Positions 44,008-51,510 of a stretch of DNA of 57,696 bases are shown one piece after another (position 1 is the first letter of the stretch; the number at the start of each line of letters is the position of its first letter). Under the pieces are notes generated by a model. That model searched no databases. It saw only the letters and a list, made by a program, of their open reading frames with translations, and had not been told where the DNA came from. Source of the DNA: Antribacter soli (GTDB lineage Bacteria > Actinomycetota > Actinomycetes > Actinomycetales > Cellulomonadaceae); contig NZ_JAKGSG010000062.1 of assembly GCF_021568775.1 (NCBI RefSeq), positions 1-57,696 on the forward strand, read 5' to 3'. A program made the translations under genes and the position numbers.

Positions 44008-44919
44008 GTCGTCGCGCGTCGCCTCGTCGAGGTCCTCGAGCATGCTCGTCGCGTCCTCGACCACGTCGGGCAGGCGGTGCCGCACGCCGTGCAGGAGCCA
44101 GCGGGCGAGCGCGAGCTCGCCGACGAGCAGCGCCCGGTCGACGAGCCGGGGGTCGCTGAGCTCGGTCCGCCGCAGCTGATACGCCTCCATGACGGAGTCG
44201 ACGGCGTCGAGCGGGGCGGCGACGAGCAGCCACGCGAGATCGTCGGCAGGGTCGGCGACCCGCGCGTCGGACCAGGCGGACACGGCGACGACGCGACCGC
44301 GGTCCACGAGCACCTGGTCGGCGGCGAGGTCGCCGTGCGCCACGACGGGCTGGAACTTCCACAGCGACACGTCCTCGAGGGCGGCCTCCCAGCGGCGCAG
44401 CAGCGTAGGCGGGACGCGGCCGGTCTTGGCGGCCTCGTCGACCTCGGTGAGCCGCCGCTCGCGGTACTCCGCGGCGCTGTAGGACGGCAGCCCGCAGCCC
44501 TCGACGACCGAGGTCGGCAGCTCGTGGATCGCCGCGATCGCGCGCCCCAGGTCGGCGGCCAGGCCCGGCCCGGCGTGCAGCCGCTCGACGTCGAGCGTCT
44601 CCCCGACGATCCGGCGGTGCACCACGGCCCGACCGCCCTCGGGCAGCAGCGCGGAGCCCGCGACCTGCGGAACGACGAACGGCAGCACACCCGTGTCGAC
44701 GTACAGCCGCAGCGCGTCCAGGAGCTCCAGCTCGGCCTCCAGGGCAGCGCCGGCAACCGTGGTGCGCGGCGCGCGGATCACCCACTCCTGGTCGTCGTGC
44801 CCGGTCACCACGGCCACGTCGTAGTCGCCGGGCAGCTCCTCCTGACGGACCGACCGGGCGTCGAGCCCAGGGACGGCGGCCGTGGAGAGGGCGGCGAGAG
44901 CGAGCGGCGTGCGTGACAC
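44002..44919 (-). CDS. Aminoglycoside-phosphotransferase-like kinase
   Basis: 305 aa protein of the APH/choline-kinase fold: N-lobe WVIRAPRTTVAGAALEAELE, catalytic loop PVVAHGDLAADQVLV (HGDxxxxN pattern but with Gln in place of the usual Asn) and VAVSAWSDARVADPADDLAW in the metal-binding region, where the usual D is in WSDARVADP. In actinobacteria this gene lies between adnB and nudC; the substrate is unknown and antibiotic resistance should not be assumed. GTG 44919 is set by -10 box TACCGT 6 nt upstream. Stop codon lies inside the 92-bp repeat. Confidence 0.87.
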   Translation of the reverse strand: MSRTPLALAALSTAAVPGLDARSVRQEELPGDYDVAVVTGHDDQEWVIRAPRTTVAGAALEAELELLDALRLYVDTGVLPFVVPQVAGSALLPEGGRAVVHRRIVGETLDVERLHAGPGLAADLGRAIAAIHELPTSVVEGCGLPSYSAAEYRERRLTEVDEAAKTGRVPPTLLRRWEAALEDVSLWKFQPVVAHGDLAADQVLVDRGRVVAVSAWSDARVADPADDLAWLLVAAPLDAVDSVMEAYQLRRTELSDPRLVDRALLVGELALARWLLHGVRHRLPDVVEDATSMLEDLDEATRDDG

Positions 44920-44925
44920 GTGCCC

Positions 44926-45049
44926 ACGGTAGAGCAGCCGCCTGGGTACGCGGACACATGCCCGGGGTGTGTCCGGGAGCCCCGCCGGGACGCGAGCCAG
45001 GACCGGGCCCGGGACAGCGGCCGGCGGGGGGCCGCGACCGGGATACCGT
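44926..45049. promoter_or_regulatory. Divergent leaderless promoter pair, kinase / nudC
   Basis: TACCGT on the minus strand (44931-44926) stands 6 nt before GTG 44919, and TACCGT on the plus strand (45044-45049) stands 6 nt before GTG 45056. Nothing else is evident in the gap. Confidence 0.6.
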
Positions 45050-45055
45050 CGTGCC

Positions 45056-46201
45056 GTGCTCGACCTTCCCTTCGCACGCACCGCCCATGACCGCGCGGCG
45101 CACCGCCGCACCGAGCCGGACCTCGTCGACAAGCTCCTGACCCTGCCGACCACCCGCGTGCTGCTGCTGCGCGGTGGCGCGCTGGGTGCCGTCGGGCATC
45201 GGCTCGGGCTGTTCACCCCCGACGACGTCGTGGACGTCCCGGCCCGCGAACACCTCTTCCTCGGCGAGGCCGGCGGCCTCGCGTACGTCACCCGTCTGGT
45301 GCCGGACGACGCCGACGTCGTACTCCCGCTGTGCTCCGCCGGCGGTGAGGACCTCGTTCCTCGGCCCGCACCCTCCGCCGCGCTCCGTGACCGCCCAGCC
45401 CCGGAGTCGCCCGGGTCCGGCCAGGTTCCCGGCCAGGCCGGACAGGACGGCGTCCTCGCGGAGGCGGGCGAGGACCTGGCCCTCGCGGAGGGGACGCAGG
45501 ACCCGAGCGACCAGCCGGTCGGCGACGTCGAGGCGGCGGACGCCTCGGGCTTCGCGTGGCTGGGGCTCCGCGAGGTGTCCGAGCACGCCACGGACCTGGA
45601 GCAGGGCCTGGCGGTCGAGGCGGTGGCGCTCGCCGCGTGGCTCGCGGTGTCCGGGCGCTGCCCGCGCTGCGGCGCCGAGACCTCGGTCGAGCAGGCGGGC
45701 TGGGTGCGCCGCTGCACCGCGGAGCGCGTCGAGCTGTATCCGCGGTCCGACCCGGCGGTGATCATGGCCGTGGTCGACGACGCCGACCGGCTCCTGCTCG
45801 GCCGCGCGCCCGCGTGGGCGCCCGGCCGGTACTCGGTGCTCGCCGGCTTCGTCGAGCCGGGCGAGAGCGCGGAGCACGCCGTCCGCCGCGAGGTGCTCGA
45901 GGAAGCGGCGATCGAGATCGGCGCCGGGCCGGGCGACGTGGTCTACCGCAGCAGCCAGTCGTGGCCGTTCCCGGCGTCGCTCATGCTGGGCTACCGCGCC
46001 CGGGCGCGCACGACGGCGATCCGCACGGACGACGAGCTCGCCGACGCCCGCTGGTTCACGCGCGACGAGCTGGCCGCTGCGGTGGTCGTGGGCGAGATCG
46101 GCCTGCCCGGCCGGGCCTCGATCGCGCGGTCGCTGATCGAGGAGTGGTTCGGCGGCGAGATCGACGACGCCGACGGCACAACCTCCGCGAGGCCGGCGTG
46201 A
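45056..46201 (+). CDS. nudC: NAD(+) diphosphatase / NADH pyrophosphatase
   Basis: Hydrolyses NADH and removes NAD caps from RNA. 381 aa: divergent N-terminal domain, zinc-ribbon-like CPRCGAETSVEQAGWV with a third Cys in RRCTAER but no clear fourth, LYPRSDPAVIMAVVDD, the Nudix box GFVEPGESAEHAVRREVLEE followed by AAIEI (Ala where Gly is usual), and the family-specific SSQSWPFPASLMLGY. An Ala/Gly/Pro-rich insert of about 50 residues (about 105-155) interrupts the N-domain. GTG 45056 is leaderless; ORFs from further upstream run through the promoter. Confidence 0.93.
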   Translation: MLDLPFARTAHDRAAHRRTEPDLVDKLLTLPTTRVLLLRGGALGAVGHRLGLFTPDDVVDVPAREHLFLGEAGGLAYVTRLVPDDADVVLPLCSAGGEDLVPRPAPSAALRDRPAPESPGSGQVPGQAGQDGVLAEAGEDLALAEGTQDPSDQPVGDVEAADASGFAWLGLREVSEHATDLEQGLAVEAVALAAWLAVSGRCPRCGAETSVEQAGWVRRCTAERVELYPRSDPAVIMAVVDDADRLLLGRAPAWAPGRYSVLAGFVEPGESAEHAVRREVLEEAAIEIGAGPGDVVYRSSQSWPFPASLMLGYRARARTTAIRTDDELADARWFTRDELAAAVVVGEIGLPGRASIARSLIEEWFGGEIDDADGTTSARPA

Positions 46202-46250
46202 GGCGCCGGTCTCGCGTCACAGCGTCACCGCGGCAGCCGGCAGCCGCGCG

Positions 46251-46517
46251 TCAGCGGGACAGGGCGGCCTTCACGTCCGCAAGTGACGGGTTGGTTGCCG
46301 CGGAGCCGTCCGGGAAGACGACGGTCGGCACGGTGCGGTTGCCGCCGTTGACCTCCTCCACGAACGCCGCGGTCTCCGGCCGCTCCTCGATGTCGACGAC
46401 CGTGTACGCGATCCCCTCCGAGTCGAGCTGCGTCCTCAGACGCCGGCAGTACCCGCACCAGGTGGTGGAGTACATGAGCACGGTGCCCTCGGCGGGGGTC
46501 AGCGTGGCTGCGGTCAT
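46251..46517 (-). CDS. mrx1: Mycoredoxin (Mrx1-like glutaredoxin)
   Basis: 88-aa thioredoxin-fold protein that reduces mycothiol-protein disulphides. Active site STTWCGYCRRL at about residues 18-28, cis-Pro motif RTVPTVVFPDGSAATNPS. Same position as Rv3198A beside uvrD2. ATG 46517 has GAAGGAGG upstream on the minus strand. Its presence supports a mycothiol-producing actinobacterium. Confidence 0.93.
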   Translation of the reverse strand: MTAATLTPAEGTVLMYSTTWCGYCRRLRTQLDSEGIAYTVVDIEERPETAAFVEEVNGGNRTVPTVVFPDGSAATNPSLADVKAALSR

Positions 46518-46617
46518 CGGTTCCTCCTTCAGGGCGGGCGCGGCGGGCGTCCGCCGTCGGCGCGCCTGTGGACGACGCGCTGACGGATGTCAGTGACGGC
46601 TGCGAGAATCGCAGACG

Positions 46618-48681
46618 ATGTTCACCCAGACCAACTCCGTCCCTGCCGCCTCCCATCCCGGGCGCCCGGCGGGGCCCGACAGCATCCTCGAGGCGCTCGA
46701 CCCTGAGCAGCGGGAGGTCGCGCTCGCGTTGCGCGGCCCGGTCGTCGTGCTCGCGGGCGCGGGCACCGGCAAGACGCGCGCGATCACGCACCGCATCGCC
46801 TACGGCGTGCAGACCGGCGTCTACAAGCCCACGAGCGTCCTCGCCGTGACGTTCACCGCGCGCGCCGCGGGCGAGATGCGCACCCGCCTGCGTGAGCTCG
46901 GCGTGGCCGGCGTGCAGGCACGCACCTTCCACGCCGCCGCCCTGCGCCAGCTGGGCTACTTCTGGCCGCGCGTGGTCGGCGGCGCGCCGCCGCGCCTCCA
47001 GGAGTACAAGGCGCCGTTCATCGCCGAGGCGGCACGGCGGGTCGGCCTCGGCGTCGACCGCGTCGCCATCCGCGACCTTTCGTCCGAGGTGGAGTGGGCC
47101 AAGGTCTCGCTGATCACTGCGGACGACTACGAGCGCGCCGCCCGCGCGCGGGACCGTGACGCGCCGTCGGGCTACGACCACCAGACCGTCGCCCGCCTCA
47201 TCACGTCGTACGAGGAGGTGAAGACGGAGCGGGAGGCGATCGACTTCGAGGATGTGCTCCTCATGCTCTCGGACATGCTGGCCAGCCACCGCGTCGTCGC
47301 GGACGAGGTCCGGGGCCAGTACCGCCACTTCGTCGTCGACGAGTACCAGGACGTGTCGCCGCTGCAGCAGTACCTCCTTGACCAGTGGCTCGGTGGCCGG
47401 GACGAGCTGTGCGTCGTCGGTGACCCGTCGCAGACGATCTACTCGTTCACCGGGGCCAGCCCGGGCCACCTGCTCGGCTTCCGCCGCACGTACCCCGAAG
47501 CGCAGGAGATCCGGCTGGTCCGGGACTACCGCTCGACGCCCCAGGTGGTCGGGCTCGCCAACGAGCTGCTGCGGCGCGCGGGCCGCGGGGCGGCGCAGGC
47601 CCTCGAGCTCGTCGCCCAGCGCAAGCCCGGCCCGCCCGTCACGTTCAGCGTGCACGACGACGACGAGTCGGAGGCCCGAACGGTGGCATCCCGGGCGGCC
47701 CGCCTGATCGCCGACGGGGCGCGACCCAGCGAGATCGCGGTGCTGTACCGCACGAACGCGCAGTCCGAGGCGTTCGAGGCTGCGTTCGCCGACGCCGGGA
47801 TCGGGTACCTCGTGCGCGGCGGCGACAGGTTCTTCCAGCGCAAGGAGGTGCGCGACGCGGTCGTGCTCCTCCGCGGCGCCGCCCGCTCTGCCGACCCGAC
47901 GGTGCCCATGACCGAGCTCGTGCGGGACGTCCTCGCCACCGCGGGCTGGGCCCACCAGCCGCCGGCCGCCCGCGGTGCGGCGCGCGAGCGCTGGGACGCG
48001 ATGCAGGCGCTCGTGGCACTTGCGGACGACCTTGCCCGCGCCGCCCCGCCGGACGCGCCGGCCACGATCGCGACGCTCGTCACGGAGCTCGAGGAGCGCG
48101 CCGCGGCGCAGCACGCCCCGACCGTGGAGGGCGTGACCCTTGCGTCCCTGCACGCCGCGAAGGGTCTCGAGTGGGACGCCGTCTTCCTCGTGGGCGTGAG
48201 CGAGGGCCTCATGCCGATCTCCCTCGCGGAGACCGACGAGGCGGTGCACGAGGAGCGGCGCCTGCTGTACGTGGGCATCACGCGGGCGCGGGAGTACCTC
48301 GAGCTCTCGTACGCGAGGTCCCGCAACCCCGGCGGCCGGGCCACGCGCAAGCGGACGCGGTTCCTCGACGGTCTGTGGCCTGACGACGAGTCCCGGCGGC
48401 CGGCCCGTCAGGCGCGGCCGAAGGGCGGTGCGCGGGCGCTCCTGACCGGCGAGCACGACGTCGCGCTGTTCGACGCGCTCAAGGAGTGGCGCCTCGAGGT
48501 CGCTCGCGAGACGGACAAGCCCGCGTACACGATCCTCACCGACGCGACGCTCGCGGAGATCGCCGAGGTGCGCCCGTCGAGCATCGCGGACCTGGCGCGC
48601 GTCAACGGCATCGGCCCGGCGAAGATCGACAAGTACGGGCCGACGGTTCTCGCGATCGTGAGCGGGGCGTCGTCGGTGTGA
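46618..48681 (+). CDS. uvrD2: ATP-dependent DNA helicase UvrD2
   Basis: 3'-5' SF1A helicase of repair, 687 aa. Motor motifs: LAGAGTGKTRAITHRIA near residue 42, FTARAAGEMRTRL, VVDEYQDVSPLQQYL, GDPSQTIYSFTGA, ASLHAAKGLEWDAVF and LYVGITRAREYLELSY. A C-terminal HRDC domain (about 605-680, FDALKEWRLEVARE to GIGPAKIDKYG) makes it UvrD2 rather than UvrD1. The Cys motif that joins the motor and HRDC in M. tuberculosis UvrD2 is missing here. ATG follows weak -10 GAGAAT by 8 nt. Part of this gene is duplicated at the window end. Confidence 0.95.
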   Translation: MFTQTNSVPAASHPGRPAGPDSILEALDPEQREVALALRGPVVVLAGAGTGKTRAITHRIAYGVQTGVYKPTSVLAVTFTARAAGEMRTRLRELGVAGVQARTFHAAALRQLGYFWPRVVGGAPPRLQEYKAPFIAEAARRVGLGVDRVAIRDLSSEVEWAKVSLITADDYERAARARDRDAPSGYDHQTVARLITSYEEVKTEREAIDFEDVLLMLSDMLASHRVVADEVRGQYRHFVVDEYQDVSPLQQYLLDQWLGGRDELCVVGDPSQTIYSFTGASPGHLLGFRRTYPEAQEIRLVRDYRSTPQVVGLANELLRRAGRGAAQALELVAQRKPGPPVTFSVHDDDESEARTVASRAARLIADGARPSEIAVLYRTNAQSEAFEAAFADAGIGYLVRGGDRFFQRKEVRDAVVLLRGAARSADPTVPMTELVRDVLATAGWAHQPPAARGAARERWDAMQALVALADDLARAAPPDAPATIATLVTELEERAAAQHAPTVEGVTLASLHAAKGLEWDAVFLVGVSEGLMPISLAETDEAVHEERRLLYVGITRAREYLELSYARSRNPGGRATRKRTRFLDGLWPDDESRRPARQARPKGGARALLTGEHDVALFDALKEWRLEVARETDKPAYTILTDATLAEIAEVRPSSIADLARVNGIGPAKIDKYGPTVLAIVSGASSV

Positions 48682-48690
48682 GATGACGGT

Positions 48691-48720
48691 CCGGAATTGG
48701 CTCTGCGGAGCCGATTCCGG
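48691..48720 (+). terminator. Terminator after uvrD2
   Basis: CCGGAATTGGCTC (48691-48703) pairs with GAGCCGATTCCGG (48708-48720), loop TGCG, one U-G pair. Confidence 0.75.
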
Positions 48721-48750
48721 GCATCGGTGAAGTTTCTCGAAGAAGTTCCG

Positions 48751-48789
48751 TTAAATAAGTTGTCCCTGGCGACGGTGGGGTCGTAGGGT
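48751..48789 (+). promoter_or_regulatory. whiB7 promoter with AT-rich upstream patch
   Basis: TTGTCC (48760-48765) and TAGGGT (48784-48789) with an 18-nt spacer; the AT-rich TTAAATAAG (48751-48759) directly before the -35 fits the site where WhiB7 with its AT-hook binds near sigma-A in known whiB7 regulon promoters. Points to autoregulation. Transcription should start near 48796. Confidence 0.65.
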
Positions 48790-48861
48790 CTACTTGTCCC
48801 TGACCGATGGGTGCTGCCGAGAGGCACAGGCCCGGAGAAGAGCGAGGAGGTGGGAACCCCG

Positions 48862-49020
48862 ATGGAGAACAAGCAGATGCTGACGTCGAATGCGCACGTC
48901 ACTGCGGGCTACGCGCTGGCAGTTGATGGCATTCGACCGTTCCGTGCGCGCGTGCGTGGGGGAGTCAACCCGTCCATCGTCCTCGCACCCGGCTCCGCAC
49001 CAGGGGTGGCTTCGGTCTAG
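48862..49020 (+). CDS. whiB7 leader upstream ORF, 52 aa
   Basis: Small ORF inside the whiB7 leader: ATG 48862 with GAGGAGG (48844-48850) 11 nt upstream, stop TAG 49018. Begins MENKQMLTSNAHVTAGYALA and ends GSAPGVASV, with an Arg-rich middle (IRPFRARVRGG). whiB7/wblC leaders of other actinobacteria are known to carry a regulatory uORF whose stalled or failed translation on ribosome-targeting drugs lets transcription pass an attenuator. The attenuator found here 17 nt beyond the stop supports that role; the peptide itself is probably unimportant. A shorter start at ATG 48877 is possible. Confidence 0.7.
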   Translation: MENKQMLTSNAHVTAGYALAVDGIRPFRARVRGGVNPSIVLAPGSAPGVASV

Positions 49021-49037
49021 CAGACCGACGCTTTCCA

Positions 49038-49075
49038 GGCCGCGGAGTCCACTCGGGACCCGCGGCCAATTCTTT
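49038..49075 (+). terminator. Transcription attenuator in the whiB7 leader
   Basis: Stem GGCCGCGG-(A)-GTCC (49038-49050) with GGAC-CCGCGGCC (49056-49067), 5-nt loop, followed by AATTCTTT (49068-49075), a rare T-tract in this window. It lies between the uORF and whiB7 and would stop transcription when the uORF is translated normally. Confidence 0.75.
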
Positions 49076-49190
49076 GCCCGGAACACCCCGGCTCTCACCA
49101 GGGGCCGGCCGGCGAAGGAGCCAGGGGTCCTGTTCCCCCGAATAGACGTTCACCGCTGACGTTCAAGCAACAGGACCACAGGAGACAACC

Positions 49191-49562
49191 GTGCGCCTCA
49201 CTGCGCTCCTCGACACTCTCCCCCAGGGCGGTTCCGGGCCCTGGGCCCCCCCTCAACGCCTGGCCACCGCCGAGGCCGCGACCGTCGCGTCGGACTCGAC
49301 CGAGTTCGACCGGCTGATGGACACCCTGCTCCCGTGCCGGACGCACGACCCGGAGCTGTGGTTCGCCGAGCACACCACCCAGGTCGAGCAGGCCAAGGCC
49401 CTCTGCCGGACCTGCCCGCTGATCGACGGCTGCCTCGCCGGCGCTCTCGAGCGGCAGGAGCCGTGGGGCGTGTGGGGTGGCGAGGTCTTCGTCGACGGCG
49501 CCGTCGTCGCCCGGAAGCGGGGCCGCGGCCGGCCGCGCAAGTCGGAGACGGTCGCCGCCTGA
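49191..49562 (+). CDS. whiB7: WhiB7 transcription factor
   Basis: Fe-S regulator inducing intrinsic antibiotic resistance genes. 123 aa: first cluster Cys in LLPCRTHDPELWF, then CRTCPLIDGC (three Cys), the turn GVWGGE, and the AT-hook RGRGRPRK near the C-terminus that separates WhiB7 from other Wbl proteins. GTG 49191 with CAGGAG 6 nt upstream. Preceded by a 395-nt leader with uORF and attenuator. Located between uvrD2 and the ThiF-like gene as in M. tuberculosis (Rv3197A). Confidence 0.95.
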   Translation: MRLTALLDTLPQGGSGPWAPPQRLATAEAATVASDSTEFDRLMDTLLPCRTHDPELWFAEHTTQVEQAKALCRTCPLIDGCLAGALERQEPWGVWGGEVFVDGAVVARKRGRGRPRKSETVAA

Positions 49563-49571
49563 CGCCAACGG

Positions 49572-49612
49572 GACGGGCCGGGCAGGAACCTCAGGGTTCC
49601 TCCCGGCCCGTC
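49572..49612 (+). terminator. Strong terminator after whiB7
   Basis: GACGGGCCGGG-(C)-AGGAACC (49572-49590) pairs with GGTTCCT-CCCGGCCCGTC (49595-49612), an 18-bp stem with one bulge and a 4-nt loop. Serves whiB7 and possibly the convergent ThiF-like gene. Confidence 0.8.
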
Positions 49613-49679
49613 CGGCGTCTGCCCACCGTTCTGTCTCGTCGGGTCCACGCCGCCGCTCACCCCGCCGCTCGCCCGCGGC

Positions 49680-50726
49680 TCAGTCCGGCAGTGCGAGGCA
49701 ACCGCACCGGGCGTGCGGCGCCACCGGCACCAGGCGCGGCAGCCCCGACGGCAGCGCGACCTCGAGGTATGCCCCGACCGTCGCGGGCCGGAGCCCGTCC
49801 AGCAGCGCGAGCACCTGCCCGACGGCGAGCGCGGCGGCGACCGCCGCGAGCGTCGTCTCCTGCGGCGGCTCGGGCGCCTCGCGGAGCTGCGACGCGAGGA
49901 CCAGCCACTGCCGGTCCTCGTCGGCCCGCCCGAGCTCGAGGCAGGACACGCACGCGCTCCGGCCGGGCCGCACGAGCGGCCCCACCAGGACGTCTGCCTC
50001 GCGCCACACCACCGGCAGGTGCGCGACGCCCGCGCCCATCAGACGTCGGTACCGCGCCGGTTGCGGGGCGTGCGACTCGGCCACCACCACGACGTCGAGG
50101 TCGTCGCCCCGGCCCACGCCGTCCACCTCGACCGTGACGTGAGGGGCGCACTCTGCGAGGAGTGCGCGGACCGCCTCGTGGCGGGGGAGCCCCACGTCGG
50201 CGGGTCGCAGGCCGCCGAGCCCGAGGTCGGTGGTCTGGACGGGCAGCGGGTCGTGCAGCACGAGGGTGCCGACGCCCGCCGCCGCGAGCTGCGTCGCGAT
50301 CGACGCGCCGACCCTGCCGAGGCCCGCCACCCCGACGGTGCGGCGGGCCCGCGCGGCGAGCGTCGCGAGGCCCGCGCCGTCGGGCCGCAGCATGCCGAGC
50401 GCAGCGGCGTCGGCGGCACCGTCGGCCGTGGCGACGACGGTGCCCACCGGGGCCGGCGGTGGGACGAGCACCCCCGCGCGGACGAGCACGTCGACGATGG
50501 CGTCCCGCCGCTCGACGCCGACGCCGTACCGGGCCGCCACCTGCTCGACCGGCACGTGCCGTCGCTCGGCGAGCTCACGCAGCCAGGCCGCCTCCGCGCG
50601 GTCGAGGCCGGTCAGCACGAACGCCCAGCGCGGGTCGGTGCCGCACTGCACCTCGTCGCCCTCGCGTGCGAGCACGGGAGTGCCAGGCCGGAGCCGGAGC
50701 GGCGCGGGGCGCCTTCGGGGAGCCAT
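49680..50726 (-). CDS. ThiF/E1-like adenylyltransferase-fold protein with N-terminal RRE-like domain
   Basis: 348 aa. Residues about 8-95 form a small helical/winged domain (LRPGTPVLAREGDEVQCG, DPRWAFVLTGLDRAEA) like the peptide-binding N-terminal domains of RiPP (TOMM) cyclodehydratase partners. From about 125 a Rossmann E1-like domain starts TVGVAGLGRVGASIATQL, with LVLHDPLPVQTTDLG; CVSC in GRSACVSCLELGRAD and CGC in HARCGCLALPD could bind zinc. No thiocarboxylate carrier or precursor peptide is seen nearby. Related genes sit beside whiB7 in other actinobacteria, function unproven. Start ATG 50726 is likely; GTG 50774 is possible. Confidence 0.75.
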   Translation of the reverse strand: MAPRRRPAPLRLRPGTPVLAREGDEVQCGTDPRWAFVLTGLDRAEAAWLRELAERRHVPVEQVAARYGVGVERRDAIVDVLVRAGVLVPPPAPVGTVVATADGAADAAALGMLRPDGAGLATLAARARRTVGVAGLGRVGASIATQLAAAGVGTLVLHDPLPVQTTDLGLGGLRPADVGLPRHEAVRALLAECAPHVTVEVDGVGRGDDLDVVVVAESHAPQPARYRRLMGAGVAHLPVVWREADVLVGPLVRPGRSACVSCLELGRADEDRQWLVLASQLREAPEPPQETTLAAVAAALAVGQVLALLDGLRPATVGAYLEVALPSGLPRLVPVAPHARCGCLALPD

Positions 50727-50860
50727 GCCGCCCACTCTGCCCGACGCCGCCAGCTCGCCCGGGCGGGTATCCACACCTCTGCAGGGGATCGGCCGGCGAC
50801 AACGGGACGACGCAGGCCGCCGTCGGCCCGCCGAGCCACGGGCCCACGCAACAAATAGGC

Positions 50861-50890
50861 AAGTTCGCCCCCTTTGCCCTAGGCGAACTT
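50861..50890. promoter_or_regulatory. Palindrome in the ThiF-like/YgjP-like divergent region
   Basis: AAGTTCGCC (50861-50869) and GGCGAACTT (50882-50890) are perfect complements across 12 nt. It lies about 20 bp upstream of the -35 box of the plus-strand gene, a position suited to a regulator site. Confidence 0.5.
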
Positions 50891-50909
50891 TCCGTTTCCC
50901 GGTGTGTTC

Positions 50910-50940
50910 TTGACCACCCGGGGCCGATAACCGCTACCGT
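50910..50940 (+). promoter_or_regulatory. Promoter of leaderless YgjP-like gene
   Basis: TTGACC (50910-50915) and TACCGT (50935-50940), spacer 19, then 6 nt to GTG 50947. The -10-to-start stretch is identical to that of nudC. Confidence 0.65.
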
Positions 50941-50946
50941 CGTGCC

Positions 50947-51486
50947 GTGGCCCACGACGCCCTGACGTCCGTGGAGGTGCGCCGGAGCCGCCGACGAACC
51001 GCCACGGTCAGCGCTTACCGCGACGGTGAACGAACCATCGTCGCGATTCCCGCGCGCTTCTCGCGGGCGCAGGAGCGGGAGTGGGTGGCCAAGATGCTGG
51101 CCAGGCTCGAGGACAAGGAACGCCGTCGCCGGCCGTCCGACGAGGAGCTCGCCGCGAGGGCGCGGGAGCTGTCGGTCAAGTACCTGGACGGCAAGGCGCG
51201 GCCCAGCAGCGTTCGATGGTCGGGCAACCAGGGACGGCGCTGGGGGTCGTGCACGCTGCTCGACGGCTCCATCCGGATCTCCACCCGGGTGCAGGGCATG
51301 CCCGGCTGGGTCCTCGACTACGTGCTGCTGCACGAGCTGGCGCACCTGCTGCACGCCGGGCACGGGCCGGAGTTCTGGAAGATCCTCGAGGCCTACCCGC
51401 GGACCGACCGGGCGCGCGGATTCCTCGAGGGCACGTCCTTCGCGCAGGACGGCGGCACGGGCTCGGACCTGGCCGACGAGAACTGA
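50947..51486 (+). CDS. YgjP/SprT-like metallopeptidase (M48 DUF45 type)
   Basis: 179 aa. Zinc motif LLHELAHLLHAGHGPEFW near residue 123, preceded by RRWGSCTLLDGSIRIS, the family pattern of YgjP-like metal-dependent hydrolases. The N-terminal part (VEVRRSRRRTATVSAYRDG) is the usual strand-rich domain. Cytoplasmic, substrate unknown. Leaderless GTG start. Divergent from the ThiF-like gene, convergent with the zincin gene. Confidence 0.9.
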   Translation: MAHDALTSVEVRRSRRRTATVSAYRDGERTIVAIPARFSRAQEREWVAKMLARLEDKERRRRPSDEELAARARELSVKYLDGKARPSSVRWSGNQGRRWGSCTLLDGSIRISTRVQGMPGWVLDYVLLHELAHLLHAGHGPEFWKILEAYPRTDRARGFLEGTSFAQDGGTGSDLADEN

Positions 51487-51510
51487 GAGACGGCGCAGGA
51501 AGCCCGAGCG

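Noticed and set aside
44002-44919. Aminoglycoside resistance gene
   Set aside because: Only the kinase fold is evident; the locus is a conserved core region with no mobile context, so a resistance call is not supported.
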